A stretch of DNA of 34,203 nt from JACDAN01 sp036554945 (GCA_036554945.1 DATBMH010000043.1:1-34203); one strand, 5' to 3'. Counted from the stretch's first letter, positions 9,046-16,505 are shown. Made by a program: numbers and translations. Notes: generated by a model not told the origin, from the letters alone.

Positions 9046-9804
9046 TTACTCGTCCGCCACGAGCGGCTGGCGTGGGAAGAGGCCCACGAACAGGGCCAGC
9101 AGCACCTTGACGACGTAGTAGAACGAGCGAAGCGCCGTGATCGACGAGCGCCCGGTCAGGCGCGGCCGCATGAAGACGGGGACCTCGCAGACGCGGAGAT
9201 TGCCGCGCGCTGCGGTCACGACGGCCTCGACCTCGGGGTAGTCGTGCGGGTAGTCGACGGCGAACAGGCGGATCCCGCGGCGGTTCACGGCGCGGAAGCC
9301 GGACGTCGTGTCCGTCATCCGCTGCCGGACGCGCAGCGAGACGAGCGTGGCAAAGAGGTGGATGCCGATGCGGCGCGCAATGGGCGCGCGGTAGGCGCGC
9401 GGCTCCGAGAACCGGGTGCCGATCGCGAGGTCGGCGTGGCCCGCGAGCACCGGCTCGAGCAGGGGGCCGAGCTCGCGCGCGTCGTGCTGGCCGTCGCCGT
9501 CGACCTGAACCGCGACGTCGAAGCCGCGCTCGAGCGCGTACATGTAGCCGGCCTGGACGGCGCCGCCGATCCCGAGGTTGAGCGGAAGGCTGAGGACCCG
9601 CGCGCCCGCGGACCGGGCGCACTCGGCGGTCGCGTCCGTGGAGCCGTCGTCCACGACCAGGACGTCGAGCTCCGGGTCGAAGTCGCGCAGCTCGAGGACG
9701 ACCCCGGCGATCGAGGCCTCCTCGTTGAACGCGGGGACGATCGCGAGGCACCGGGGGCGATTCCGGCACGCGTCGACCGCAGTGAGCGCAACCGCAGAGG
9801 TCAC
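9046..9804 (-). CDS. GT2 glycosyltransferase, polyprenyl-phosphate-mannose synthase-like
   Basis: A 252-residue GT-A enzyme resembling DPM1/GtrB. CLAIVPAFNEEASIAGVV starts the fold after about 17 extra residues. VVDDGSTDAT and AVQVDGDGQHDARE (DxD motif) bind the nucleotide and metal, and SGFRAVNRRGIRLF and RLTGRSSI are typical of this branch. These enzymes load a sugar onto polyprenyl phosphate on the cytosolic face for use by periplasmic or extracytoplasmic GT-C enzymes; the candidate GT-C-like protein at 26985-28973 could be such a user (inference). GTG start, 18 bp after the upstream GT2. The partner DUF2304 gene follows by 4 bp. Confidence 0.88.
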   Translation of the reverse strand: MTSAVALTAVDACRNRPRCLAIVPAFNEEASIAGVVLELRDFDPELDVLVVDDGSTDATAECARSAGARVLSLPLNLGIGGAVQAGYMYALERGFDVAVQVDGDGQHDARELGPLLEPVLAGHADLAIGTRFSEPRAYRAPIARRIGIHLFATLVSLRVRQRMTDTTSGFRAVNRRGIRLFAVDYPHDYPEVEAVVTAARGNLRVCEVPVFMRPRLTGRSSITALRSFYYVVKVLLALFVGLFPRQPLVADE

Positions 9805-9822
9805 GCCGTAGGTATCGGCCGG

Positions 9823-10812
9823 TTAGAGCAGTTTCTTGACCAGTTTCCAGTACCGGGCGACGAGCGGGTTGATCGCTCGAACGGGTGAAGGCACCGGAAT
9901 CATCGCGGGAGCGAGCACGGGGCTCAGGAACCGGGCCAGCTCGCGGTCCCGCACGCGGCGGAGCCGCTGCGTCTCGCGGCGGTGCTTGTGGAGCCAGCGG
10001 GCATGCCGGATCAGCCACCCCCAGCCGCGCACCTTCTCGCCCGCCCAGCCCTCCTTGAGGGCAAGCGCGAGCATCGCCAGCTCGGCCGAGGCGAGGACCG
10101 GCGAAAGCAGCACGAGCAGTCGCGGGGAGAACGACGAGAGCACGAACACGAGCCGGTTCCGCTCGAGCCAGTACTGCTTGCCCGGGTTGCGGTCGAAGTC
10201 GTAGTCGTGGAGGACGTCGGCCTGCGGGCTGACGACGACGCGCAGGCCCCTCAGCCGCACGCGCCAGCCGAGGATCAGGTCCTCCTGGTAGAGGAAGAGC
10301 TCCTCGGTGAAGCCGCCGAGCTCCTCGAAGAGGTCGCGGCGGATCGCCATCGCCGCGCCGCTCGGGAAGGGGACGTCCTCGAGCTCCGAGACGCTCTCCG
10401 CGGGCTCGCCGTAGCCGCCGGCCCACGCGATCCCGGTCACGTGGACGCGGTTCCCGGCCGAGTTGAGCGTCTCCGGGTCGTCCATGAGCCGCAGCCGGGC
10501 GGTGACGATGCCCACGGACGGATCCTCGAGCGGCGCCACGAGCGCCGCCAGCGCGCCGGGCAGGACGACGGTGTCGGGGTTCAGGAAGACGAGCGCCTCG
10601 CCGGTCGCCTGCCTCGCCGCGAGGTTGTTCCCGGCGCCGTAGCCCAGGTTCTCGCCGGGCGAGAGCAGCGTCACGCCGTCGCGGGCCGTGACGTCGCCGC
10701 CGTTGTCCACGACGATCACCTCGTGCGGCGACTCGGGGCCGAGCGAGTCGAGGAGCCGCCCCAGCGCGTCGCCGGCGCGGTAGGCGACCGTGATGACCGT
10801 CGGGGCTAGTAC
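9823..10812 (-). CDS. GT2-family glycosyltransferase, start codon uncertain
   Basis: A roughly 325-330-residue GT-A enzyme: PTVITVAYRAGDALGRLL (first strand), IVVDNGG, GENLGYGAGNNLAAR, VFLNPDTVV, PFPSGAAMAIRRDLFEELGGFTEELFLYQEDLILGWRVR, and a C-terminal pair of hydrophobic segments. It is a rhamnosyl/galactofuranosyl-type GT2. No ATG, GTG or TTG exists in frame near the domain start; the frame crosses the TAG of the upstream sugar transferase at GTA-CTA (10812-10807). The first GTG is at 10719, which would delete the first beta strand. A non-canonical start coupled to the upstream stop, or a sequence error, are the options. The end coordinate given is therefore only the upper limit. Confidence 0.75.
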   Translation of the reverse strand, partial: VLAPTVITVAYRAGDALGRLLDSLGPESPHEVIVVDNGGDVTARDGVTLLSPGENLGYGAGNNLAARQATGEALVFLNPDTVVLPGALAALVAPLEDPSVGIVTARLRLMDDPETLNSAGNRVHVTGIAWAGGYGEPAESVSELEDVPFPSGAAMAIRRDLFEELGGFTEELFLYQEDLILGWRVRLRGLRVVVSPQADVLHDYDFDRNPGKQYWLERNRLVFVLSSFSPRLLVLLSPVLASAELAMLALALKEGWAGEKVRGWGWLIRHARWLHKHRRETQRLRRVRDRELARFLSPVLAPAMIPVPSPVRAINPLVARYWKLVKKLL

Positions 10813-12293
10813 GCGCCCTTCCCGGCCACGACCGCCGGGATCGTCCGGAGCAGGATCGAGATGTCGAGCCAGATCGACCAGTTCTCCAGGTAATAGAAGT
10901 CGAGCCGGACGAGATCGTCGAACTCGAGGTCGGAGCGGCCGGCGATCTGCCAGAGGCCAGTCATCCCGGGCAGCACCCGGTAGCGCTTGCGGTGCCAGGC
11001 CTCGAGCAGCCGGTAGTCGCGGATCGGCAGCGGCCGCGGCCCGACGAGGCTCATCTCGCCGCGCAGGACGTTCAGCACCTGCGGGACCTCGTCCAGGGAC
11101 AGCCGCCGGAGCACGGCGCCGACCCGGGTCACGCGCGGGTCGTCCTTGAGCTTGAACAGTGCGCCCTTGGCCTCGTTCTCGGCCTCGAGCTGCGGCTGGA
11201 GCGCCGCCGCGTCGTGCTGCATCGTGCGGAACTTGAGCATCGCGAACTCCTGCTCGTTCAGCCCGACGCGCCGGTCCCGGTAGAGGACGGGGCCGCGCGA
11301 CGTGAGCTTGATCGCGATCGCGATGGCGAGCCAGATCGGGAACCCGATCACGACGATCAGCCCGCTGACGAGCAGGTCGAAGGCGCGCTTGACGAGCCAG
11401 TCCGTCCCGACGAACGCGGGTGGCCGGAGCTCGAAGAGCGGGACGCCCTGGCCGGCGATGTAGTCCGCCCGCTGCGTCAGCAACTCGGTCGTCGTCGGCG
11501 CCAGCCGGACGCGGACGCCGCGCCGGTGCGCCAGGTCGACGAGCTCGAGCAGCTCGCGGTCGGTGTAGTCGGACTCGGCCACGATCAGCTCGTCGATGTC
11601 GTGCTCGGCCACGACCTGCGGCAGGTCGGAGATCCGGCCGAGGAAGCGCATCGGCATGCCGTCGCCGGACGGGCCGACCGCGCCCAGGAACTCGTAGCGG
11701 ATGCCGCTCCGCCCCTCGCCCAGGATCCGGCGCAGGTGCCCGACCCGCTCGTGGTCGCCGACGAGCACCGCGCGCCGCCTGACGCCCGCCGCACGCAGGA
11801 GGTCCTCCGTGACGACCTCGTAGCTCGCCCGGAGCAGGCCGACGAAGATGCCGGTCAGCACGACCGCGGTCGGCGCGAGGCCGTACGTGCCGAAGTCGCG
11901 GTTCGTCCCCACGCCGTACACCACCGCGACGAGGCCGACGAGGATCAGCGAGCCGATGATCTTGCCGCCGCCGCCCCGGCGCTCGCGCTCGGCGTAGAGG
12001 CCGGCGCGCCAGAAGACGAGCAGCAGCACGAGGACGAGGAAGGGCAGCCACTCCGACTCGGCGCGCCAGAGCGCGCCCCAGAGGATCTCGTCGCCGTAGT
12101 AGAGCGCCCGGAGCACGAAGGCCCCGTAGAGCCCGAGGACGAGCCCGATCACGTCGAGCGCGACCAGGGCGAAGATGCTGAGCCCGCGGCGGACGAACGC
12201 CGGGAGCGACGTCCCGAAGACGAGCGGGCGCGCCGACCGGATGTCGCCGACGGAGGGCGGCCCGGCGTCCCTCGGCGCTTCTTTGGTAGCCAC
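10806..12293 (-). CDS. Polyprenyl-phosphate sugar phosphotransferase (WcaJ/WbaP-type)
   Basis: A 495-residue initiating phosphoglycosyl transferase that moves a sugar 1-phosphate from a UDP-sugar to undecaprenyl or decaprenyl phosphate. Four N-terminal membrane helices (about residues 38-63, 82-97, 112-128, 139-155) precede a CoA-binding-like Rossmann domain (AVLVGDHERVGHLRRIL). A reentrant helix at about 303-330 leads into the catalytic domain with KFRTM, the Asp401-Glu402 dyad in SLDEVPQ, SLVGPRPLP and PGMTGLWQIAGR. Full length for the polytopic class. The GTG start lies in the arm of a 39-nt hairpin, with TAGACT in its loop 10 nt upstream. A second, small PGT is at 20168-20800. Confidence 0.95.
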   Translation of the reverse strand: MATKEAPRDAGPPSVGDIRSARPLVFGTSLPAFVRRGLSIFALVALDVIGLVLGLYGAFVLRALYYGDEILWGALWRAESEWLPFLVLVLLLVFWRAGLYAERERRGGGGKIIGSLILVGLVAVVYGVGTNRDFGTYGLAPTAVVLTGIFVGLLRASYEVVTEDLLRAAGVRRRAVLVGDHERVGHLRRILGEGRSGIRYEFLGAVGPSGDGMPMRFLGRISDLPQVVAEHDIDELIVAESDYTDRELLELVDLAHRRGVRVRLAPTTTELLTQRADYIAGQGVPLFELRPPAFVGTDWLVKRAFDLLVSGLIVVIGFPIWLAIAIAIKLTSRGPVLYRDRRVGLNEQEFAMLKFRTMQHDAAALQPQLEAENEAKGALFKLKDDPRVTRVGAVLRRLSLDEVPQVLNVLRGEMSLVGPRPLPIRDYRLLEAWHRKRYRVLPGMTGLWQIAGRSDLEFDDLVRLDFYYLENWSIWLDISILLRTIPAVVAGKGAY

Positions 12294-12327
12294 GGAGCGA
12301 CGAAGTCTACGTTCGCCGCTCCGTGGC
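12289..12327. repeat. 39-nt hairpin spanning the start of the sugar transferase gene
   Basis: Perfect 11-bp arms GCCACGGAGCG and CGCTCCGTGGC (12289-12299 and 12317-12327) continue after one mismatch with CGAA/TTCG, leaving a 7-nt loop. The minus-strand GTG start (12293-12291) lies within an arm. No U-tract follows, so it is not a standard terminator. Confidence 0.75.
12304..12309 (-). promoter_or_regulatory. Putative -10 box TAGACT for the sugar transferase
   Basis: TAGACT on the minus strand fits TANNNT and lies 10 nt before the GTG at 12293, inside the hairpin loop region. No Shine-Dalgarno sequence precedes this GTG. Confidence 0.28.
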
Positions 12328-12333
12328 GAAAGC

Positions 12334-12351
12334 TCGGCCGCTAGCGGCCGA
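12334..12351. repeat. 18-bp perfect palindrome at glycoside hydrolase stop
   Basis: TCGGCCGCTAGCGGCCGA reads the same on both strands and contains the TAG stop (12343-12341) of the hydrolase gene. It could form a short hairpin in the mRNA between the two genes. No U-run follows. Confidence 0.7.
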
Positions 12352-13504
12352 AGACCTGAAACGTGCGGAACGCCGGCTTGCGCGCTCCGCGCCGGGTGAC
12401 GACACCCGACTGCCAGCCGCTCAGCCGCGGCTCGTCACGGATCAGGAACCAGACGAAGACGTCGATCCGGCGCGTCTTCTTCGCCATCGCGATCGCCTGG
12501 CGCATGTACTTCGCCTGGTTCGCGTACGAGACGCCGAAGAGCCGGTCCGGCGGGTTGGTCTGGTAGCCGTACTCGGTGACCCAGACCCGGGTCTTGCGGC
12601 CCCAGAGCTTGTTCACGTGCTTGATCAGCAGGCCGATGTTGCCCATCGTCACGGCCTTCTTCGAACGCGGCACCGTCGACGGCTTCTCGGTGCGGTGGCC
12701 GTAGTACGGATGGTGCGCGTATGCGTCGATCCGGCGCACGCCGGCGCGCCGCATCCACGTCATGAAGACGAGCGGCGAGGTGGACGGGCGGGACGTGCCC
12801 GGCGCGTCGTTGCCGCGCGGGCCCGTGGCGCCGCAGGCGACCTTCTGTCCGGCGAGACGCGTGGCGTGGACCCCTGCCCAGATCGCGTTGCAGATCTTCG
12901 CGTAGTCGTACGCGGCCTGGACGCGCCACTTGCGGGCGACCCGCTTCCACTGCGGCCGGAGGAAGACCGGGTTGTTCGGCTCGTTCCAGGCCAGCCACTG
13001 GCGGACGGCCGGAAGCGTCCGCTCCGGCTCGTTCTCGGACTCCTTGACCGTGTAGGTGCCGCTGTAGCGCAGTGCCGCGGCCGTCGCGAAGAGACGCAGG
13101 TCGATCGGACGGGTCGGGACGCGGTTCCGCGCGCGGCCGGCCCAGCGGGGCGTGCCGTAGATCGCGAGCAGCACGCGGATGCCCTTCTTGTCCGCCTCGT
13201 CGATCACACGGTCGACCGCCGTCCAGTTGTAGGCGGGATCGGCCGGGTCGGCGGGCTTCGCCGGGCGACGCTTGGCGATGGTGCCCCAGTCCAGCGTCGT
13301 GCGGACGAGCCCTGCGCGAAGGGAACGGAGCTGCGTGTACGCCCAGGAGGTGTTGCCGTAGACCTGTGCGTCGTCGTAGAAACCGAACTGCATGCGGGTC
13401 GCGCTCGAGCGCTTCTCCGCCGAGTCGGCCTCACGGGTCACCGAGCCGGCGACCGCCGCAGCCGAGAGAACTAAGACGAGTACCAGGACGACACGTCTAA
13501 ACAC
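12341..13504 (-). CDS. Secreted glycoside hydrolase, clan A-like (beta/alpha)8
   Basis: A 387-residue protein with a signal peptide (basic MFRR, then hydrophobic VVLVLVLVLSAAAVAG). The mature part looks like a TIM-barrel glycosidase. LAWNEPNNP gives the acid/base Glu175 in the clan-A Asn-Glu-Pro context, AYAHHPYYGH lies mid-barrel, and VWVTEYGYQT gives the nucleophile candidate Glu311. It resembles GH5/GH39-type enzymes. It probably trims, edits or releases the extracellular polymer. The GTG start has GGAAGGGAG upstream and overlaps the UDP-xylose synthase stop by 8 bp. The next gene downstream is the initiating sugar transferase. The family number and substrate cannot be read from sequence alone. 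Confidence 0.8.
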   Translation of the reverse strand: MFRRVVLVLVLVLSAAAVAGSVTREADSAEKRSSATRMQFGFYDDAQVYGNTSWAYTQLRSLRAGLVRTTLDWGTIAKRRPAKPADPADPAYNWTAVDRVIDEADKKGIRVLLAIYGTPRWAGRARNRVPTRPIDLRLFATAAALRYSGTYTVKESENEPERTLPAVRQWLAWNEPNNPVFLRPQWKRVARKWRVQAAYDYAKICNAIWAGVHATRLAGQKVACGATGPRGNDAPGTSRPSTSPLVFMTWMRRAGVRRIDAYAHHPYYGHRTEKPSTVPRSKKAVTMGNIGLLIKHVNKLWGRKTRVWVTEYGYQTNPPDRLFGVSYANQAKYMRQAIAMAKKTRRIDVFVWFLIRDEPRLSGWQSGVVTRRGARKPAFRTFQVFGR

Positions 13505-14435
13505 GGATTTGCTCCCTTCCTAGACTTGGCAACATTCGGCGCAGACCCTCTTCGAGCTCGATCTCGGGGGCCCAGCCGAGGATCTCCTTTGCACGCGTGA
13601 TGTCGGGTTGGCGGATCTGCGGGTCGTCGACCGGCAGGGCCTCGTGGACGATCTCGCTCCTCGACTCCGTTACCCGGATCACCGTTTCCGCAAGCTCGAA
13701 GATCGTAAACTCGCCCGGATTTCCCAAATTGACGGGCTTGTGCTCCTCGCTCGTGGCGAGCAGGTAGAGCCCCCGGATCAGGTCGTCGACGTAGCAGAAG
13801 CTCCTCGTCTGCGACCCGTCCCCGAAGACCGTCAGCGGCTTGTGCTCCAGCGCCTGGCGCATGAACGTCGGGATCGCGCGGCCGTCGTGTGGCCGCATCC
13901 GCGGCCCGTACGTGTTGAAGATCCGGACGATCGCCGTGTCTACGCCCTGCTGGCGGTGGTACGCCATCGTCATCGCCTCGGCGTACCGCTTCGCCTCGTC
14001 GTAGACCCCGCGCGGCCCGGTCGGGTTGACGTTCCCCCAGTAGGTCTCGGGCTGCGGGTGGACCTGCGGGTCGCCGTAGATCTCGCTCGTCGAGGCGAGC
14101 AGGAAGCGCGCCCGCTTCCACTTCGCCAGACCCAGCGCATTGTGCGTGCCGTACGACCCCGTCTTCAGCGAGTGCAGCGGCTGACGGAGGTAGTCGATCG
14201 GGCTGGCCAGCGCCGCGAGGTGGAATACGAGGTCCACCGGCTCGTCGATGTCGATCCGCTCGATCACGTCGTGGTACAGGAACGTGAACCGGTCGTCGCG
14301 GATGTGCTCGAGGTTGCCGAGCGTGCTCGACTCGAGGTTGTCGATGCAGATCACCTTGTGGCCCTGCGCGAGCAGGTACTCACAGAGATGGGAACCGAGG
14401 AACCCGGCTCCGCCGGTGACGACCGCAGTGGCCAC
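13497..14435 (-). CDS. uxs: UDP-glucuronate decarboxylase (UDP-xylose synthase)
   Basis: A 312-residue extended SDR that decarboxylates UDP-glucuronate to UDP-xylose through a 4-keto intermediate. It has the NAD motif TGGAGFLGSHL, and YHDVIE and LAALASPIDY that mark UXS. The active-site strip is LASTSEIYGDP (Thr116, Glu118), followed by YWGNVNPTGPRGVYDEAKR with Tyr145 and Lys149, then NTYGPRM, RSFCYVDDLIRG and NLGNPGEFTI. The GTG start at 14435 is the first sensible one. TAACCT lies 9 nt upstream. It opens the minus-strand unit after a terminator. UDP-xylose is then likely a building block of this glycan. No UDP-glucose dehydrogenase is present in the window. Confidence 0.93.
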   Translation of the reverse strand: MATAVVTGGAGFLGSHLCEYLLAQGHKVICIDNLESSTLGNLEHIRDDRFTFLYHDVIERIDIDEPVDLVFHLAALASPIDYLRQPLHSLKTGSYGTHNALGLAKWKRARFLLASTSEIYGDPQVHPQPETYWGNVNPTGPRGVYDEAKRYAEAMTMAYHRQQGVDTAIVRIFNTYGPRMRPHDGRAIPTFMRQALEHKPLTVFGDGSQTRSFCYVDDLIRGLYLLATSEEHKPVNLGNPGEFTIFELAETVIRVTESRSEIVHEALPVDDPQIRQPDITRAKEILGWAPEIELEEGLRRMLPSLGREQIRV

Positions 14436-14444
14436 TGCTGACCT

Positions 14445-14450
14445 AGGTTA
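14445..14450 (-). promoter_or_regulatory. Putative -10 box TAACCT for the uxs operon
   Basis: TAACCT on the minus strand fits TANNNT and lies 9 nt before the uxs GTG. The gene follows a terminator, so a promoter is expected here. AGG in the 9-nt gap could alternatively serve as a weak ribosome-binding site. Confidence 0.38.
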
Positions 14451-14497
14451 TCGGCCGGTCCGGAAAGGCCTGCTCTCCTTTACGAAGGCTTTACCGC

Positions 14498-14525
14498 AAA
14501 AAACCGCTGCTAGCGCGGGTTTTTT
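14498..14525 (-). terminator. Rho-independent terminator
   Basis: AAAAAACC (14498-14505) pairs with GGTTTTTT (14518-14525) around a GC-rich core with GCT/AGC pairing. On the minus strand the stem ends in a run of six T. The stop codon of the duplicated GT2 end (14526-14524) merges into it. It closes the unit Wzz-GT2 and separates it from uxs. The A-run also makes it usable on the plus strand. Confidence 0.75.
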
Positions 14526-14556
14526 ACCGAAGGTCCTTGTTCGACTCCATGTCGAA
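14524..14556 (-). pseudogene. Detached duplicate of the GT2 3' end
   Basis: Read on the minus strand, these 33 bases encode FDMESNKDLR and a TAA stop, exactly the last ten residues and stop position of the GT2 gene at 14641-15585, 117 bp away. The first 18 bases are identical; the last five codons each differ by one synonymous base (AAG/AAA, GAC/GAT, CTT/CTG, CGG/AGG, TAA/TAG). There is no start or upstream coding sequence. The preceding codon is CGG instead of TGG (Trp), after which similarity ends. It looks like the original end of the gene, next to its terminator, displaced by an insertion that supplied a new end. Confidence 0.7.
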
Positions 14557-14558
14557 CC
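14537..14558. repeat. 22-bp direct repeat, copy 1
   Basis: These 22 bases are identical to 14654-14675. Each copy includes the inverted repeat GTTCGAC-TCCAT-GTCGAAC. Copy 1 lies in the gene-end remnant. Confidence 0.9.
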
Positions 14559-14627
14559 GGCCGCAACGCGGCCTGTCCGCCGCAGGCGGACCGGTGGAAG
14601 GGGTCTGGGGAGACCGGGAGGTTTCCC
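14559..14627. repeat. Cluster of four short inverted repeats
   Basis: Between the two gene-end copies are consecutive hairpins: GGCCGC-AAC-GCGGCC (14559-14573), GTCCGCC-GCA-GGCGGAC (14575-14591), GGTCT-GGGG-AGACC (14602-14615) and GGGA-GGTT-TCCC (14616-14627). No ORF is present. It resembles a REP-type structured intergenic element. The rest of the 14436-14640 gap holds the uxs promoter region and the terminator. Confidence 0.6.
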
Positions 14628-14640
14628 CAGCTACCCGCCG

Positions 14641-15585
14641 CTACCTCAGATCTTTGTTCGACTCCATGTCGAACCACATCGCAAAGAGCGTGAACTGCGT
14701 GCCAGAGATGAGCAGCAGCGCGACGAGGGTCGCGGTGCCGGCGGTGATGTCCCCGGCGAGGAAGATCCGCTCGATCGCGACCCAGCCGCCGAGCGCGAGC
14801 CCCAGGGTCGTCATCACGATCCCCAGCGCGTAGAAGAAGACGAGCGGGTGGAAGTCGCGGATCACGTACTTCTCGCGCAGCCGCCAGAAGAAGCCCTTGA
14901 AGAGCAGCCACGCGATCGCGGGAACCACCTTCCAGAGCCGGATCCCCGAGCGCTCGCCGACGTTGTAGATCGGCCGGGACGGGAAGTCGCGCACCCGCGC
15001 GTTCCACACGTTCAGGTGGACGAGCATGTCGTTGGGGAAGCCGTAGCGCGGGTAGATCCGGTCGAGGTCGAGCTGCTGCAGCATCGGCCTCGTGATCGCC
15101 GTGAACCCGGACTGCGAGTCCGCGACGTGCCAGTAGCCCGAAGCGATCTTCGTCAGCATCGAGAGGACGGCGTTGCCGAGGTAGCGGTGCCGCGGCATCA
15201 GCTGCCACGCCTGGCCGGTGAAGAGCCGGTTCGCCTTCGCGTAGTCGACCTCCCCACGGGCGGCGGCGCCGACGATGGTCTCGAGATCCTGCGCGTCCAT
15301 CTGCCCGTCGGCGGCCATGACGGCGGTGACGTCGACCTTCTCCTCGAGCGCGCGCTTGTAGCCCGTGACGATCGCGGCGCCGACGCCGCGGTTGCGGTCG
15401 TGGCCGAGCACCTCGACCCTCGGGTCGCCGGACTCCGCGGCCCGCGCGGCCGTCGCGTCGCTCGAGTGGTCGTCCACGACGTAGATCCGGTCGACGAAGG
15501 CGGGGATCGTCGCGAGCGTCCGGCCGATCAGCTCCTCCTCGTCGTGGGCCGGGACGACGACCGCGACCCGCTTGCCGTCGACCAT
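14641..15585 (-). CDS. GT2 glycosyltransferase with C-terminal membrane helices
   Basis: A 314-residue membrane-linked GT-A enzyme of the DPM/GtrB type. VAVVVPAHDEEELIGRTL, VVDDHSSDAT, NRGVGAAIVTGYKRAL and AVMAADGQMDAQDLE (the metal site as ADGQMD) form the catalytic domain. VADSQSGFTAITRPML follows, and two hydrophobic segments lie near residues 245-270 and 278-303. It likely loads a sugar onto a polyprenyl phosphate. Its ATG overlaps the Wzz-like stop by one base (TAATG). Its last ten codons are duplicated 117 bp downstream with synonymous changes only. Confidence 0.88.
   Translation of the reverse strand: MVDGKRVAVVVPAHDEEELIGRTLATIPAFVDRIYVVDDHSSDATAARAAESGDPRVEVLGHDRNRGVGAAIVTGYKRALEEKVDVTAVMAADGQMDAQDLETIVGAAARGEVDYAKANRLFTGQAWQLMPRHRYLGNAVLSMLTKIASGYWHVADSQSGFTAITRPMLQQLDLDRIYPRYGFPNDMLVHLNVWNARVRDFPSRPIYNVGERSGIRLWKVVPAIAWLLFKGFFWRLREKYVIRDFHPLVFFYALGIVMTTLGLALGGWVAIERIFLAGDITAGTATLVALLLISGTQFTLFAMWFDMESNKDLR
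14654..14675. repeat. 22-bp direct repeat, copy 2
   Basis: Identical to 14537-14558. This copy lies inside the functional GT2 C-terminal coding sequence. Confidence 0.9.
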
Positions 15586-16505
15586 TAGTTGGTGCGGGGG
15601 CGGAAGCGGCGCTCGGCCGGCTCCCAGAGGATCGCCGCGAGCAGGCCGAGGATCAGGCCGATCAGCCCGCCGACGAGCAGCGAGCGGTCGACGCTCCGCG
15701 CGGTCGTCTTCCTGGACGCGGCCTGATTCACGACGCTCGGCGCCTCGACGTTCTCGGCCAGCGAGAGCGCCTGCCTGCCCTCGAGGAGATTCTGGGTGAC
15801 GAGGCCGCGGCGCTCGACCAGCGACCCGATCGTGGCATTGAGCGTGGTCACGCCGATCAGGCGGTCGGTGGCACTCAGGCTGCGATCGTTCTGGAGGCGG
15901 GTCAGCTCCGCCTGGGCGGCGTCGAGACGCCGCTCGCTCTCGGCCAGCTCGCGCTCGTCGGCGGAGATCCCCTCCTGGAGCGCCGAGATCTTGTCGGCGA
16001 CGTACGGGTTGACGTCGTCGACCACCTCTGCGGCGAGCAGGTTGGCCGCCCTCGCCGTTACGCGGGCGTTCTGGCCGGTCACCGCGACCTCGATCAGCGG
16101 CGTCGTCCCGGCGACGACGCGGCGCCCCGCGGGGGGCGACACCTGACGGCTGGTCACGTTGCCGCGGAGCTTGCCGATGTCCATCCCGCTTCGTTCGGCG
16201 ACGCGCTGAAGCACGTCCTCGCTGTGGACGATCTCGTTCACGGTGGACGGGTTCGTGGCGAGCCCGGGAACCGGCGCGCCGCCGTTCGGCGAGAACGGCT
16301 GGCCGAGATACAGCGTCGCCTCGGCGCGGTAGACGTCACCGCCGCCGATCGCGAGCGCGTAGCCGGCCGCGATCCCGAGCAGGAGCCCGAGGACCGGCAG
16401 CCACCAGCGGCGCTTGACCGCCTCCCACCACCCGCGGACGTCGACCTCGCGCTCGGCGTCGAGGTCGAGCTCCTCCGGCGGAACCCGCTGCTGCGTCGTC
16501 GTCAT
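15585..16505 (-). CDS. Wzz-like chain-length determinant / polysaccharide co-polymerase
   Basis: A 306-residue inner-membrane protein with the Wzz architecture: a cytosolic start, WWEAVKRRWWLPVLGLLLGIAAGYALAIG as the first membrane helix, an external domain of about 215 residues with a long alpha-helical, coiled-coil-prone part (ISADERELAESERRLDAAQ), and a second helix LLVGGLIGLILGLLAAILW before a short basic tail. No Walker-type kinase domain is attached, unlike many actinobacterial BY-kinase fusions. It would set polymer length together with a Wzy polymerase. The ATG overlaps the upstream GT4 stop (ATGA). Confidence 0.88.
   Translation of the reverse strand: MTTTQQRVPPEELDLDAEREVDVRGWWEAVKRRWWLPVLGLLLGIAAGYALAIGGGDVYRAEATLYLGQPFSPNGGAPVPGLATNPSTVNEIVHSEDVLQRVAERSGMDIGKLRGNVTSRQVSPPAGRRVVAGTTPLIEVAVTGQNARVTARAANLLAAEVVDDVNPYVADKISALQEGISADERELAESERRLDAAQAELTRLQNDRSLSATDRLIGVTTLNATIGSLVERRGLVTQNLLEGRQALSLAENVEAPSVVNQAASRKTTARSVDRSLLVGGLIGLILGLLAAILWEPAERRFRPRTN

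Noticed and set aside
14436..14640. Possible tRNA or att-tRNA in the hairpin-rich gap
   Set aside because: The stems do not form a cloverleaf, and there is no T-loop GTTCRANNC in the right context or CCA-end acceptor pairing. The GTTCGAC there belongs to the coding repeat.
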